64,000 bases of DNA, from contig CAJNDS010001657.1 in the NCBI GenBank assembly GCA_905221605.1, positions 522,144 through 586,143 of the forward strand. Direction: 5' to 3'. This document shows positions 1 to 19,612 of the stretch, in pieces (the first letter of the stretch is position 1; each line of letters begins with the position of its first letter). The translations under genes and the position numbers were made by a program. The notes below the pieces were generated by a model that searched no databases, was not told the origin of the DNA, and worked only from the letters and a program-made list of their open reading frames with translations. The stretch comes from Symbiodinium natans. Taxonomy: Eukaryota; Sar; Dinophyceae; Suessiales; Symbiodiniaceae.

Positions 1-252
1 AGTCCAGGCCACTGCCCGCTATCGCGGTGCTTAAGCTAGGGGTGGAGGCCTCTGTCCGTTCGCCATTTGGTGCGTCGCAGTTTCTCTGAGTGCGCGGGCT
101 GAGGACGTGGATCCAGATGGGAAAAGTCTTCGCCGCTAATACATGCCGAAAAGCATTTCCAAGTCGCAAATCCCGTCGGTTTTGAGAATGGTCCACCAAG
201 AGCCCCCAAAGTCCTCAGAGCAGCCTCCTGCTCCACTCACCCTGCCGTTTCA

Positions 253-9120
<8,868 letters not shown>

Positions 9121-10340
9121 ACCCTTTTCATTCCTTGGCTTGTGGGGGAGGTAAGCATGCTTTGTAAGTTGTTCTAAAACGGCAGCGGTGATTAGTTTCA
9201 TGCACGGTTGGTGATCAAGAATCAGCTCAACCACAGTCCTGCCAGGCAATTTGGCTGGCGCAGCAGTTTGGCGCTTCAGTTCGACTTGTTCCCTGGCACA
9301 TTCACAGGTTTTCCGTGACTGTCGTGCATGATCTCAAAGCTCCAAGGTACAGGACAAAGCCAACCCCATTTTAGAGATTCACGGTGTGGGAGGTGCGTCC
9401 CAGCCTTACTGAAGCATTGTACCCGATTTTGTGTTGTTCGCTGCTTGCAGAGTTGCAGAGACTTAGCTGACAAGCGCTGCAGCAGCAACCGAGCAAGGCT
9501 GGAGGCTGGCACGTGACATGGTGTCCGAAGCTTTCAGCACATTGTACTGCCGGACTTCGTCAGCGCATTTCTGAGCCGCATCAGGGCTGCAGGAATCACT
9601 TGCCCGGACCTGCCAGTGTTTTCTGTACAGCCCGCCTCATTGTACAGGCAGCGTAATTACAAGATGAAAAACAAAGATCTCTCCAGAGATTTGCATCGCA
9701 GTTTTTGTCCCTCCGGTGTCGCCGCCATGTAGATCCAGCCCTGACGCAGATGAGAACACGCACATGCAGCTTTTGGCTTTGCTCAGGGCTGTGGAAGCGG
9801 CTTGAGTTCGGAGCACTTGATTGCCTCCGAGTTTTGCAACAATGTGGTTTTCAGCGAGCATAGGTATGTGCAGAATATGGGCCATTGAATCTACATGGTC
9901 TACGAGCATCGCAATGAATCATAATTCTGTGTCGGATGGCGCAGCTGCAAGAATGTCTTCTTTGGCAACTTCGGCGACCCTGCTAGTCTCTGCCAGTGCA
10001 TCCAGAAGAGAACAGTTCAAGACCGAGTCGTCAGGAGGGGAACTCAACAACTGTTTCCCCTTCTGTTTTGCCGGGAACAAACCAAGAGACCACCAAATTA
10101 CGTTAGTAGTCCGGTACTTGGGTCTTCGGTCTTCGGTCTTCGAGTCTGTTACGAAGGGAGGACATGGTAGATTCAGCACTTGCGCACAAATGTTGGTTAT
10201 GAGGTGTATGGGTGACGTGACTGCAGTGGGAAGATGCGGGACTGTTCAGATTCTGCCGGAGACATATGAGTACATCGTCTTAAGCTTTGTAGCTAGCCAC
10301 CACCGCTGCCTACAAAATGCCCTGAAGCCCCAACGAACAC
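9121..10340. other. Spacer with no recognised gene
   Basis: I see no conserved motif or convincing exon on either strand here. A roughly 175-codon open frame at 9821-10345 shows no family resemblance and mixed composition. The cleavage and polyadenylation site of the RNA-repair gene presumably lies in the first few hundred bases, but dinoflagellates lack a clear AATAAA signal and none is obvious. Confidence 0.5.
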
Positions 10341-10354
10341 CCTGAGAGGCAACC

Positions 10355-10520
10355 TGGGTTCGAGCCTTTGAACTCGCCATCACCGAGGCATGCTTTGTCA
10401 GCCACTGCGGTCACATTCGCATTCGCTGGCTCCGATGTGGGCTGCGCACCACTGCGGGTCTGGATACCTCGGGAGAGAACTACATCATGAACGACACCAA
10501 GAAGTGGATCACAGGCAATG
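10355..10520 (+). pseudogene. Acyl-CoA dehydrogenase fragment, broken
   Basis: The stretch carries ELAITE (ends about 10384), then AGSDV, then LRTTA followed in one frame by GENYIMNDTKKWITG. Together these match the LAITEAxAGSDVAGLRTTA...YxxNGxKKWITNG core of the acyl-CoA dehydrogenase middle domain, which contacts the flavin. Some 30 extra bases separate the ITE and AGSDV pieces and one or more bases are missing between GSDV and LRTTA, so the frame is broken at both places with no intron long enough to explain it. No other exon of the family was found nearby. A decayed or partly duplicated gene is the simplest reading. Confidence 0.55.
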
Positions 10521-10959
10521 TTTGGATTCATGACTCCATGACAACGCCACATGCTAGGCAACAAAGAGAAAGTTGCAAAACTAGGGGGCTGTGCATAGTA
10601 GCTGTGCTTCCGCTTCGTCAGAAAGTCCATATTTCTCTAGAAACTTTCAAACGGTTCGGTTTCGTGAAGGTCGAACTTTCACGCGCACGAAGCATGCTGG
10701 AATGATCTGGCATCATATTTGACAGGTCTGTGTCGCATCGTCGTGCACAGGGGCATCCATGATCTGGAGGTGGCATTCATGCGGACTAGTTCGTGACTAC
10801 GGTGTGAGCTGGAAAAGGCTGGTGCTGGTGCGACGAAGTCACTGAGGCACAGAGTCCACAAACCGGTGCCACGGGTGCTGACACAAGCCTACGTTCGAGC
10901 CTGGCCCTGCCAGGTCATTCACATCGAGCAGATCACAATGACCAGGATGCGGGGCTTAG

Positions 10960-12840
10960 GGCTCAAGGGTTTAGGATTTTGGGCTCAAGACATCGAAGTC
11001 AGTGTTGAAGGGGCTCCTGTAAGGGACTCGAGGATTGTCGGGGATGTTGCATAACACCTGACCAGTGGCAGCCTGTACCCTGAGACAAACCCTATAGGCC
11101 CCGCAGTAGCGCTCAAAGCATACATAAAAGTTCCCAGTTCAATGAAATGAGGCATGCAAGTTGGAGGGACGGTTGGGGCTTGTTGGCTAAGGCTTGAGGA
11201 CTCAAGTTTCAGGGCTTTTCGGCGCGAAAGATGTCACAATCATTCAAAGCGAAGTAGATGGGGTACCTGCACAACACACGCACCACATGTTACAGACCAG
11301 TCCTACACCCCAAGCCTTTAAAACCATGAGCCCTTAGACGTATGAACCCGGTAAGCCCGAACCATATGAACCTCAAGCCTCGGCCCGAAGCCCTCGGGCC
11401 CTCGCAACAAGCCGATCCCCCGCCCTGCACCCTAATTTAAATGACGTCTGAATGCAGCAATCGTTGCTGCTCTCAAAGCGTGCTGCAGAAGCTGAACCCG
11501 CTACTGTAAAGCACTCGAGAAAATGCACATTTTACGCTTTGCAAACCTTGAACTCGTGAGGAATGCCACAAGCTGCTGTGCGACCTCCAGGACTGACCTC
11601 TTTGGATTCAAAGGGTGCTGTCGCCGTTGTTGGCGCTTTTTGGTCTTTTCGGTTTGGTTTTGGTTGACAATCCCTTCTGCTCCGGCTCCTGCATGCGGAT
11701 CTGGCTTGTGTTGTGAGGAGGGTCAAGGCCACAGGGATCCACAGGGTGTAGTCTATAGGCTTGGCGTTAAGGATCTGGGGCGTTTTGGTGTTCAAGGTTT
11801 CTTCCATCCCAAACCCTCAGCTCCTAGAGCAGCACAGGGCGGTTCGACAAGCACCCTGGGAATCCATTCAGTCCAGGACCGCACCTTGCGGCAACATTAT
11901 TGTCTTATGGGCCGTAGTTTTTTTGAGTGTTTGTTTTGATTTTCGTGTCTGTTGGGGAGAAGTTCTTGGCGTTTGGCTTTTTGGTTTCCCGGCTTCCTGG
12001 TTTCTTGGGTGCTTGGGTTTTGGGACAGCCCCTATAAGCCCTAAGCCTTAAGCCTTTAACACCGCAACCTTACCTTTGGCTTGGCCCTAAAAACCCTGAA
12101 ACCTTAATGAAACCTTAAACCCTCAACCTTAAACCTCAAACCTGAAGCCCTGGAAGCCTTGAACCCTAAACGCTGAGTTGCCAAACTGAAGGGCTCATCC
12201 TTGAACCTCAGACCTTCGCCCGCCGGATCCATTCGGGTTTGAGCCCTGACGTCGATGTTTTACTGAATCTCGGGCTCAATCCTCATCTCGCCTAATCTTA
12301 TCTCACCTGACCTTCAAAAAACACCTGACAACCCCTTAAACCCACACCCGAAGCCTAGATTCTTGAATCTTGAATGATTAACATCTAAACACTAAACATG
12401 CTAACCGGCGTTCCAGCCCTCCAGCGCTGCATCGCTTATTCTGAACCTAAAACCCTACACCTTAGACCTTGCGCCGTAAAGCTACAACCCACATATCAGC
12501 CCGGGGACTAAACCTTAAGTGCTAGAATTAATCATCCACCGAGCCCTGCAGAAGCTCTTATGAAACCTGTAAACAGGCTCGGGAAACTTCTCACATGACC
12601 CAAAGCCCAGGTCCCACAATCCCAAAGAGCGAGGCCTCGGAAATCATAAGCCCACCAACTCCAAACCTTTACACCTTGCATCGTGAACCCCGTTGCCAAC
12701 GTTGCCCCTAGAATCCACAAGTCACCCTGACGAATCCTCATGGCTCCCTCGGAAATTCCTGCAACCCTGAGGAAGGCTGACCCCCAAAGATAGACCCACC
12801 TGAGGCTTCCTCCTGCTCCGTGAGCCCACGGGGGTTGCGC
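10960..12840. repeat. Degenerate telomere-like spacer
   Basis: The region is filled with loose variants of CCTAAAC, CCTTAAAC and AACCCT, densest at about 12040-12180 and 12440-12520, on a non-coding background. This resembles decayed interstitial telomere DNA. I see no gene in it. Confidence 0.6.
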
Positions 12841-12947
12841 CGGTGTCCGAGTGCGGAATCGGTGGCCATGCAGTTCGCGCTCTCCTTTGTCAAGGGATGG
12901 CTTGTTGCAACGATGTTAGTGATCCGCAGAACGTTACTACAATATAT

Positions 12948-13340
12948 GCAGTGGAGTCAAAGGTGAAGAGAGCATTGACAGCTCTGCTTGCGAAGGCTGA
13001 GCGAGTCTTGGAGCTGAATGGGATGCAACGGCCGGCCGCTTCCCAGCCGATCAGAGTTCGTGCTGGTAGCCTGAAGACTTCAGCAAACCGCGCATCATTT
13101 CGAAGCTGGCAGGTGTCCTGTGCGGAGCTCCGAAACAGGACGTGGAGAAGGCTGATTCTGCGGTTCGCGGTGGTGGCAACGATGAAGCCTTGCTGTAAGC
13201 TCTTGCCTTGTCCGAAGGCTTACAGGGCCAGAGCCCTCCAGATGCACCCTGACGGGGAGTTCAAAGCGCTGCTGGACGCGAAGACAGTTCTCTTGTCAGA
13301 TGGAAGACACGTCAGCTCTGCTACGTCAAAGGAGGACACT
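12948..13340 (+). pseudogene. Possible J-domain (DnaJ-like) fragment
   Basis: One frame carries KAYRARALQMHPD followed directly by EFKALLDAKTVLLSD. This matches the end of J-domain helix II, the invariant HPD loop and helix IV (YRxxALxxHPD ... FxxLxxAxxVLSD). The usual seven or more residues between HPD and the FKAL helix are almost absent. Either a short exon is missing or the copy is deleted. J-domains stimulate Hsp70 ATPase through HPD. The call rests on this match alone. A Lys/Ala-rich stretch at 13610-13700 (KAKEKAQQKAKDLAAWRAAK) could be a further exon of the same gene. Confidence 0.35.
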
Positions 13341-15277
13341 TTCAGGGCCCATCCCAGAAGTGACACATAGCAGAGCCATTTCTTGTTGCTGCGCCGCCGC
13401 GCCTTAGGAATTGGCCTTGGCTCGCTGCAGGAACGACGTTTTGACAGCAAGATGTGGGCAGCGGCTCTTTTGCCACTCAGAGCAGAAATGCGGACATGGA
13501 GCAATCAGGGCATACGTTTCAGTTGTGACAGTGCTCTTGACGTCCATGTTGTTTCTAGACTTCCAGTCAAGCATTTTTTCTCGAGCACAGGCAACCCCAC
13601 AGGAAGCGCAAAAATGAAGGCGAAAGAGAAAGCACAGCAGAAGGCGAAAGACCTTGCTGCTTGGCGCGCGGCCAAAGCGCAGGCAGCTTGGCTTGGATTT
13701 GACTTCCCGTTTGAGATTTGTGACACATCCAATTCGTTCCGTGTAGCGGCAGAGGCGATATCACAGCTTGGCTTGTTGCAGCCCAGCGACCACAATAAGG
13801 TTCCAAAAATGAAATAAGCCTGAGAAGGCAAGCAGCTGCAGATCTTCAGACTGATGCGTCAGCCTGTAGCGCCCACAACGACCAGGAGAGGCATGGCGCT
13901 GAAGTTGAGGCAAGGTGCCTGCCCTCATCTGGACCTCGGTTTGGGTTTTGAAATCATTCATTGTCAGAGATCAGACTTAACGCTGCCAAGACTATTCCAA
14001 TTTATTCATCATTCCAGGAAAGACCGCGTGGTAGGATAGGGGGGATAAGATGTTATCTCTTCACATGGCTCTTTGTGCCAACGCCGACTTTGCTGGTTGT
14101 GTTGAATTTTTGAGATCCACCTCTGGAGCACACATTAACATTCAGGGTGCTCGCACTGGATTCCCTCTGGCAGGCCCAGGTAGATCCGACGCTCGCAATG
14201 TCTGCGCCAACGAGCATGCAGCCGCTTGCTTGGCCCACTTGAGGTTCGGATGTTGGTGTGATGCAAGCCCAGCAACCTCCTCCACGCAATGCAGTGCACT
14301 GTGTGAACATTCAAAGGTTGGACATCAGTGCCCTGGAGCCTGTGTTTGCACGCGCTCGGCTGCGGAACTTCGCGCTGTGATCCTGATCAACGCTCAAACG
14401 TATACGCTGCTGGATCGGGTTTCGTGGTTGCTGGCGCCTTCTCTTTAGATTATCTAGATTCGACCCGCCTGAGGCATCCAATCCAGAAGGTCCAGGGCCG
14501 CACGCGCGCGTTGAGCTGACTTGTAAATTGATCCGGCGAGTTGGAACCGACGATACTTTGTCGGTGTCTGCCAGGCAAAAGATCGAGGTTCCAATCGAAG
14601 GTGGACCTTACACGAACATTCAGACTGCCTCACCCTTGGATCGCTGGGCTTGTCGACGGATCTCCAAAGAGGCTCTGACAATGACATGTCTGCCTCAGAT
14701 CCCGAGAAGGCCAGCCTTGTGTTCAAAGAGAATGGGCGAGACGTGCCTAGATAAACTAAATACTAAGGAAGCGGACCGGGAGCGACAACGGAAAATGATG
14801 CGGCCCCGCAGGAGGTCCGAGTGGTGGAGGAGCCAGCCTCTCGATGATTTTGTGGAACCCATGTGGGGTTGTGAGTTGCGATGGATTGAGTGCTGCACTG
14901 TTGAGTTTGGAGTTGTTCGCGTTGGCCGGGGCTTTCAGCAAATGGTCTATTCTGTTGCAATGCTGGAGTGCTTGATCCTGCAGGAGAGAATATAGGCCTT
15001 GTCAACATGTTTAGTGTTCTCGACGTCCTTGCGTTCAATACCGACTCTCGAGCAGGAGAACCTTGCTCATGATGAGCTGACACAGCGCATGGGGGAGGTG
15101 CGGGGTTGTGCATCATGGAGGATTTTGGACCTCAGCCTCTCGGCAGGTACCAACCATCCAGGAGATCATCACGGTGCAGCCTGGGACAAGTGGGACAATT
15201 CTGGGCAGCAAGGTTTTGATGGTCAACTCCACCTGCCTTCATCACTCACGCGGACCGTTCCCGTAACTCCCCTGCCT

Positions 15278-15478
15278 AGATGCCGCTGACGAGGACCTGC
15301 AACCGTGCATGCGCCGCTTCACAGACACATGCAGCTTGGAGGACCTAAAGGAATACCTGAGTGAAGAGAAACATGAAGAGTGAAGGCAATGATTCTGACA
15401 TGTTCGAGGACTGCGTGAACCAGTGCATCTGGTTGCTGCAGGATTTACCAGTTGAAGCTTGTCGCATCGGTTCCGCAT
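15278..15478 (+). other. Possible exon of unknown function
   Basis: After a CTAG acceptor-like site at 15278 one frame reads QPCMRRFTDTCSLEDLKEYL and stops shortly after. An overlapping frame continues with DMFEDCVNQCIWLLQDLPVE to a TGA at about 15478. Codon composition is coding-like in both, with a frame slip between them. I do not recognise a family. It may be a broken or spliced exon; the opposite strand is also open but looks like its shadow. Confidence 0.25.
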
Positions 15479-15479
15479 G

Positions 15480-18420
15480 AAATGCCGCTATTTGTATCCG
15501 CCCCAGGGACCAGTCCGCCCAATGCGGTGCGTCTGGCTGTAACAGTTTTGCGTGCGGTTGCACTGGGGCCGTGGTAGCACCAGACCAGCACTTGTGGTGG
15601 AGAAATACGAGAGCTTTCAGGAATTTCCATGCAGATCGTGGGGTTTTCTCATGGAGTGCGACAGTCAGTCCTGGAGGACAGAGCACTGAATCAAAGCTTG
15701 CGTGCCAGCAAATCGCGCGTCCGACTCGCCGTTTCGCCGACGCTTGTCCTGGCTCTTTGCTTCACTTTGCCTGCAATGTCAGCGTTGACAAACCACGGAG
15801 GCTCGCCGAGCGGCTCGCCGGTTTTGTTGAAGCAGGTGTGGGGCTTTGAATTCGTGGTGACATGCAATGAGTCATATTACAACCCATCAGGCGAGCATAA
15901 TGGGGGGGCTGCGGGCTGCGCTGCGCACCCCCCCCAAACCCCTCGCTTTTATGCAGTCTTTTATTTAGAAACATATGTATACGTCGAATTCGGAAATTTT
16001 TTGATGGAGAAAAAGTTTTTTTTGATGGGTCACGCTTCTCGAAGAAATTCTAGATCTCTTATAAATACCCAAAGAAAGTTTTTTGTATTGGAAAATTTTT
16101 CTTGACTTTTGGAAAGTTTTTTTAGATTGGTTGGGGAAAGTTTTTTGATTGGAAAAAAGTTTTTTGATGGGTTTTCCAAACCCTTCCAGTAGGCAGGGGC
16201 GCCTGAAACCCTTCCAGTAGGAGACCTTAAACCCTCCTTGAAAGCACCGTGTGCAAACCTCGGAAGCTTCTGAGCATGTTTTGCACAAGGCCTCATTGCA
16301 CTTTCGCCATTTACCCTTGGCAATCCGACAAGGCCAATGACTTAAGGCAGCCAGCAGGGTCCCGAATCGCCAAATGTTCCAAGTGACCCAAAGACAAGGT
16401 TCGCCAATCTGAACTCTTGGGAGATCCTTGGTTTTCTATGAGAGGGCCCTTCGGCCCAGACCGTCCCCTGCGCAAAACCTGAGTTTTCTGGCCCAAATGA
16501 TTTCCGAAGTCAAAGGAGATCCTTGGCACCCCCTCAAAAACCTGGAGGCTGTTCATGCCCTGGAATTTTCTATGAGAGTTCGCAAGTCGCAAATGTCCCA
16601 AGCATTCTCAGTGTTCTAACCGAAGTGTCTTCTAAAAATGTGCGACGTGTGAATTTTGAATGGCTGGCTTGGCTTTGGCTGGCTCCGGTTTGGGTTCGTG
16701 ATGGGTAGTGTTTGGGTGGCCTTGGGAGTCTTCACACTATTACGTTCAGCCGACGAAAACTACACCTGAAACCCTTAACCCTAAACCTTGACTTCGAAAG
16801 CCTAAGTCCTAAAGCCTACCCTAAGCCCTAAACGCTAAACCCTAAACCCTGAACCCTAAACACGCCCCGAACCCCACAAACCCCAAACCCTAAACCCTGA
16901 AACCCCGAATTGGCTAAGAGACCCTCGAAAACAATGGCTAAGTGACCGTAAACGGTATCGCTGTCTGTTGCCAAGTGACCGTGAAAAAGGTTTGCTAAGC
17001 GACCCTGGATCCACTCAGTGTATTGAAGGGTGGTGCATTATGTTTAGGGTTTAGGCAGATCCCTCGACAAATGGTGGCTAGTGGGGATTCTGCTTTGGTG
17101 CATCTGGAACCCATAGATTACCCATGTTTGGTTTGGGGCTTGGGGTTTGCACCTAGACCCAGAGCCTTTCATGGAAGTGTCGACGCATGTGACAGTTGAG
17201 AACCTGTGCCAAAACTCGACCTCCAAGAGCCTCAGGCTGTACAAGCTGCCATGACCTCTTGACTCCAAGCTGCTGCACGCTTCCTAAACCTTCCGAAACC
17301 CTTCTATACCCTCAGATGTTTTGTCAGGACAAGTGGCTGGATGCCGGCGAGCTGGGGGGCGTCATTCAGCTTTGCCTGGCACGATTGTTTGAACTTGGGT
17401 GTACATAGTGTTGTAAGGATTCCTGGCAGTCCATCTGAAATGTGCACCTATCTACTGACCTGTTTCTGGGTGGGTGTGGTTTTGCCGTCATGTGAGAACC
17501 TCGCATGTCACTAGCAGTGTGCCTTGGGGGATTGTTCATGCTGTCTCTGATGCCTTTGATCTTGAGTTCAGTGGAGGCCTTTAGTACTGGTAAGTGCTGT
17601 ACGTGTGCGCCCAAGTTTCCGCAGGAGCCCCGTTGTTTGAAACCACACATCCCACCACCGGCCATATGCTGAAGTAGTTTCTGAAGCAGTTTCTGGTGGT
17701 CCTGCGCTGCGCCTGATTTTTCTTAAGTAGCCCGATGCCATTCCCGATATTGCAAATCCCCTCTCTCACTTGCTCCAAGGCGCTGTGCGTAGGGTTCGAT
17801 TCAGCTGGTCCATTATCGGCCGTTTGCTGCTTTGGCCCATAGGATCCCTCAGCCCTTGGCCGCTGAAAGTGGACCCAAGACTGCAAACTCTTGACCCCAC
17901 TGCGATGCGGCGCGAAACCGCTTCACCCCCATCCGGAAGCCGCCAGGTCTGCGCCGAACAGCAGCGAAGTGCAGTGGTACAATGCGCGGCGTCCCAGGCA
18001 TCCGCAGAAGCAGAATCACCAGAGTTCAAGATTTCACTTCACTGAGATGCTAGCCCCGCCGGAGTTTTGGGCTTTCAGGTATACTGGCTGAGGTTGAAGT
18101 TGTCTTGCTTCGGGCTTAAGGCTTTGGATTGGGAGTTTGGAAGTGCGCCTAGATTTAGAAGGTTCGTGAAGGTTCAAAGCTCCTATGACTTTGGGCCCCC
18201 CAAAATGCCCCAGAATGCCTGAAACCAAATGAAGAGAAAGCAGAGAGGCCTATTTGGCGATGGATGACGTTGGCACCGGCCGCTCCATGATGAGCAGCAT
18301 GGGTGCCGGAGTCCACAGTAACCCCTCATCTTTTCGCGAAGCTGCATTCCGTCTATAACTTTTTTTCAAGCTTTAACAAACCCGGAACGCACAAGAAACA
18401 CCAAACAGGCGCTTCCGTGG
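15480..18420. other. Gene-poor spacer with AT-rich and telomere-like parts
   Basis: At 15990-16190 there are T-rich direct repeats of a GTTTTTTGATTGG-type unit. At 16750-16900 there are degenerate CCCTAAA repeats. Short open frames elsewhere have no recognisable motifs. At 17320-17400 a short GC-rich segment (FCQDKWLDAGELGGVIQLC) looks exon-like but matches nothing I know. Confidence 0.5.
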
Positions 18421-18439
18421 CTTCCGCGTGCTTCTGCAC

Positions 18440-19170
18440 TTCACCCACCTTTCAATGTCAGTGCATGCCTCAGGCCTCTCTTACACGGACAGCGCATCTC
18501 TGCAGCTGTCTGGCATGTGCCAAGGAAGCCGGGTCATCGAGATGGCCTGCGCTGGGAAGACTATACGGGAGCTGGAGGCATGGGTGCCCGGGAAGGCCGG
18601 GAGTGAGCACATCCATCATATGCTATTCCCCTCGCGTGTGCTTCTGGAGCAGTTCGCCGAGGAGATGCCGGGCTGCTGCAAGCTGGGCACCCGATACAAC
18701 GACAAGATCGACTGTGACTGTCTCGAAGATGCTGGAAGAGCTGAAGTTCGAGGCTGCGTGCGTCGATGAAGGCCATCACACTTTGCCTGAGGGAATGCCG
18801 AGCTGCAAAGATCTTTTCCAGTTCTCGGCCACACATAAGTTACATTGGACGTGGTTTTTCTGCACGGTTTGGACGAAGCAATCGAGCGGGGCATGCTTTG
18901 CGACTACGATGTGACGGTGCCCATGACGACACAAAGACATCTGCCTCGCGAACTTACTGCTGTCGCAGGCTGGGCGCTTTCGGCGGTTCCTCGCATACTG
19001 TTCGGCTTTGCTTCGCAGGATGGACTATGGATCAGAGAAGAGACGATGTCGGCAAGCCTTCGCCAAACAGACGAGCCCTGCTCTTGCACTCGTGGAGTCG
19101 GCATGCGCCAGGCATGCTCTAGCATCAGAACACGGGCAGACCGTTTGCAGCCGTTGCGTGCTCGAACATT
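18440..19170 (+). pseudogene. Superfamily 2 (DEAH-type) helicase pseudogene with frameshifts
   Basis: Three frames in succession spell one helicase. Frame 1 has SRVIEMACAGKTIRELEAW, then FPSRVLLEQFAEEMPGCCK. Frame 2 has FEAACVDEGHHTLPEGMP and LFQFSATHK. Frame 3 and a further switch give GMLCDYDVTVP and NLLLSQAGRFRRFLAYCS. These correspond to motif I, motif Ia, motif II (DEAH-like, here DEGH), motif III (SAT) and the start of the second RecA lobe. The Walker A has lost about one residue (ACAGKT where ACGTGKT is expected), and at least three frameshifts plus stops interrupt the copy. The active-site damage and frameshifts make it non-functional. Related helicases recur in dinoflagellate genomes, often near mobile DNA. 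Confidence 0.75.
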
Positions 19171-19480
19171 GAGCATGGACACCCGCCTGCAGATGGGAGC
19201 TCTACGCCGAAGATCCGAAAAGCAAAGGTGCTGCTCTCTCTCTGCGATGCATTGGGATTCTGGGTGGGCGGGTAGGCAAGTTATTGACGTTAAAACTTGC
19301 CCAACCAACCCAGCCTAGGGCTTGCGCCTTGATTCTCTGCATGGGTCGACGCGTCCACGAGCATGCGTTTGGTTTGTGCATGTGGTAGGCTGTGCAGCTC
19401 TGAACTTTGCTGCAGATCTTGAGCTCTTGAAACCTCCGAGCCTTGTCAGTCCTTGCCTTTCCTTGCCTTCGGCGTAAGCA

Positions 19481-19612
19481 ATGGCAGAGCAGTCACAGAT
19501 CATCAGGATGGCAGGCGGCATGGCCTTGGGGGCCACAGCCTTGATGCTGGCATCATCGACCCTGAAGAAGTCCTTGCAACTCGGACCTTACCTGGAAGGT
19601 GAAACTGTTTAG
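19481..19612 (+). CDS. Small hydrophobic ORF, likely first exon of the P450 gene
   Basis: This is a 43-codon frame starting MAEQSQIIRMAGGMALGATA, with Lys-Lys after the hydrophobic segment and a TAG at 19610. A strong GT donor (GGAAG/GTGAAA) sits at 19598. Splicing there to the AG at 19740-19741 continues directly into the P450 frame. On its own it could encode a small membrane protein, but the donor and the phase match favour exon 1 of the P450. The ATG context and the absence of any nearer in-frame Met support this start. Confidence 0.55.
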   Translation: MAEQSQIIRMAGGMALGATALMLASSTLKKSLQLGPYLEGETV

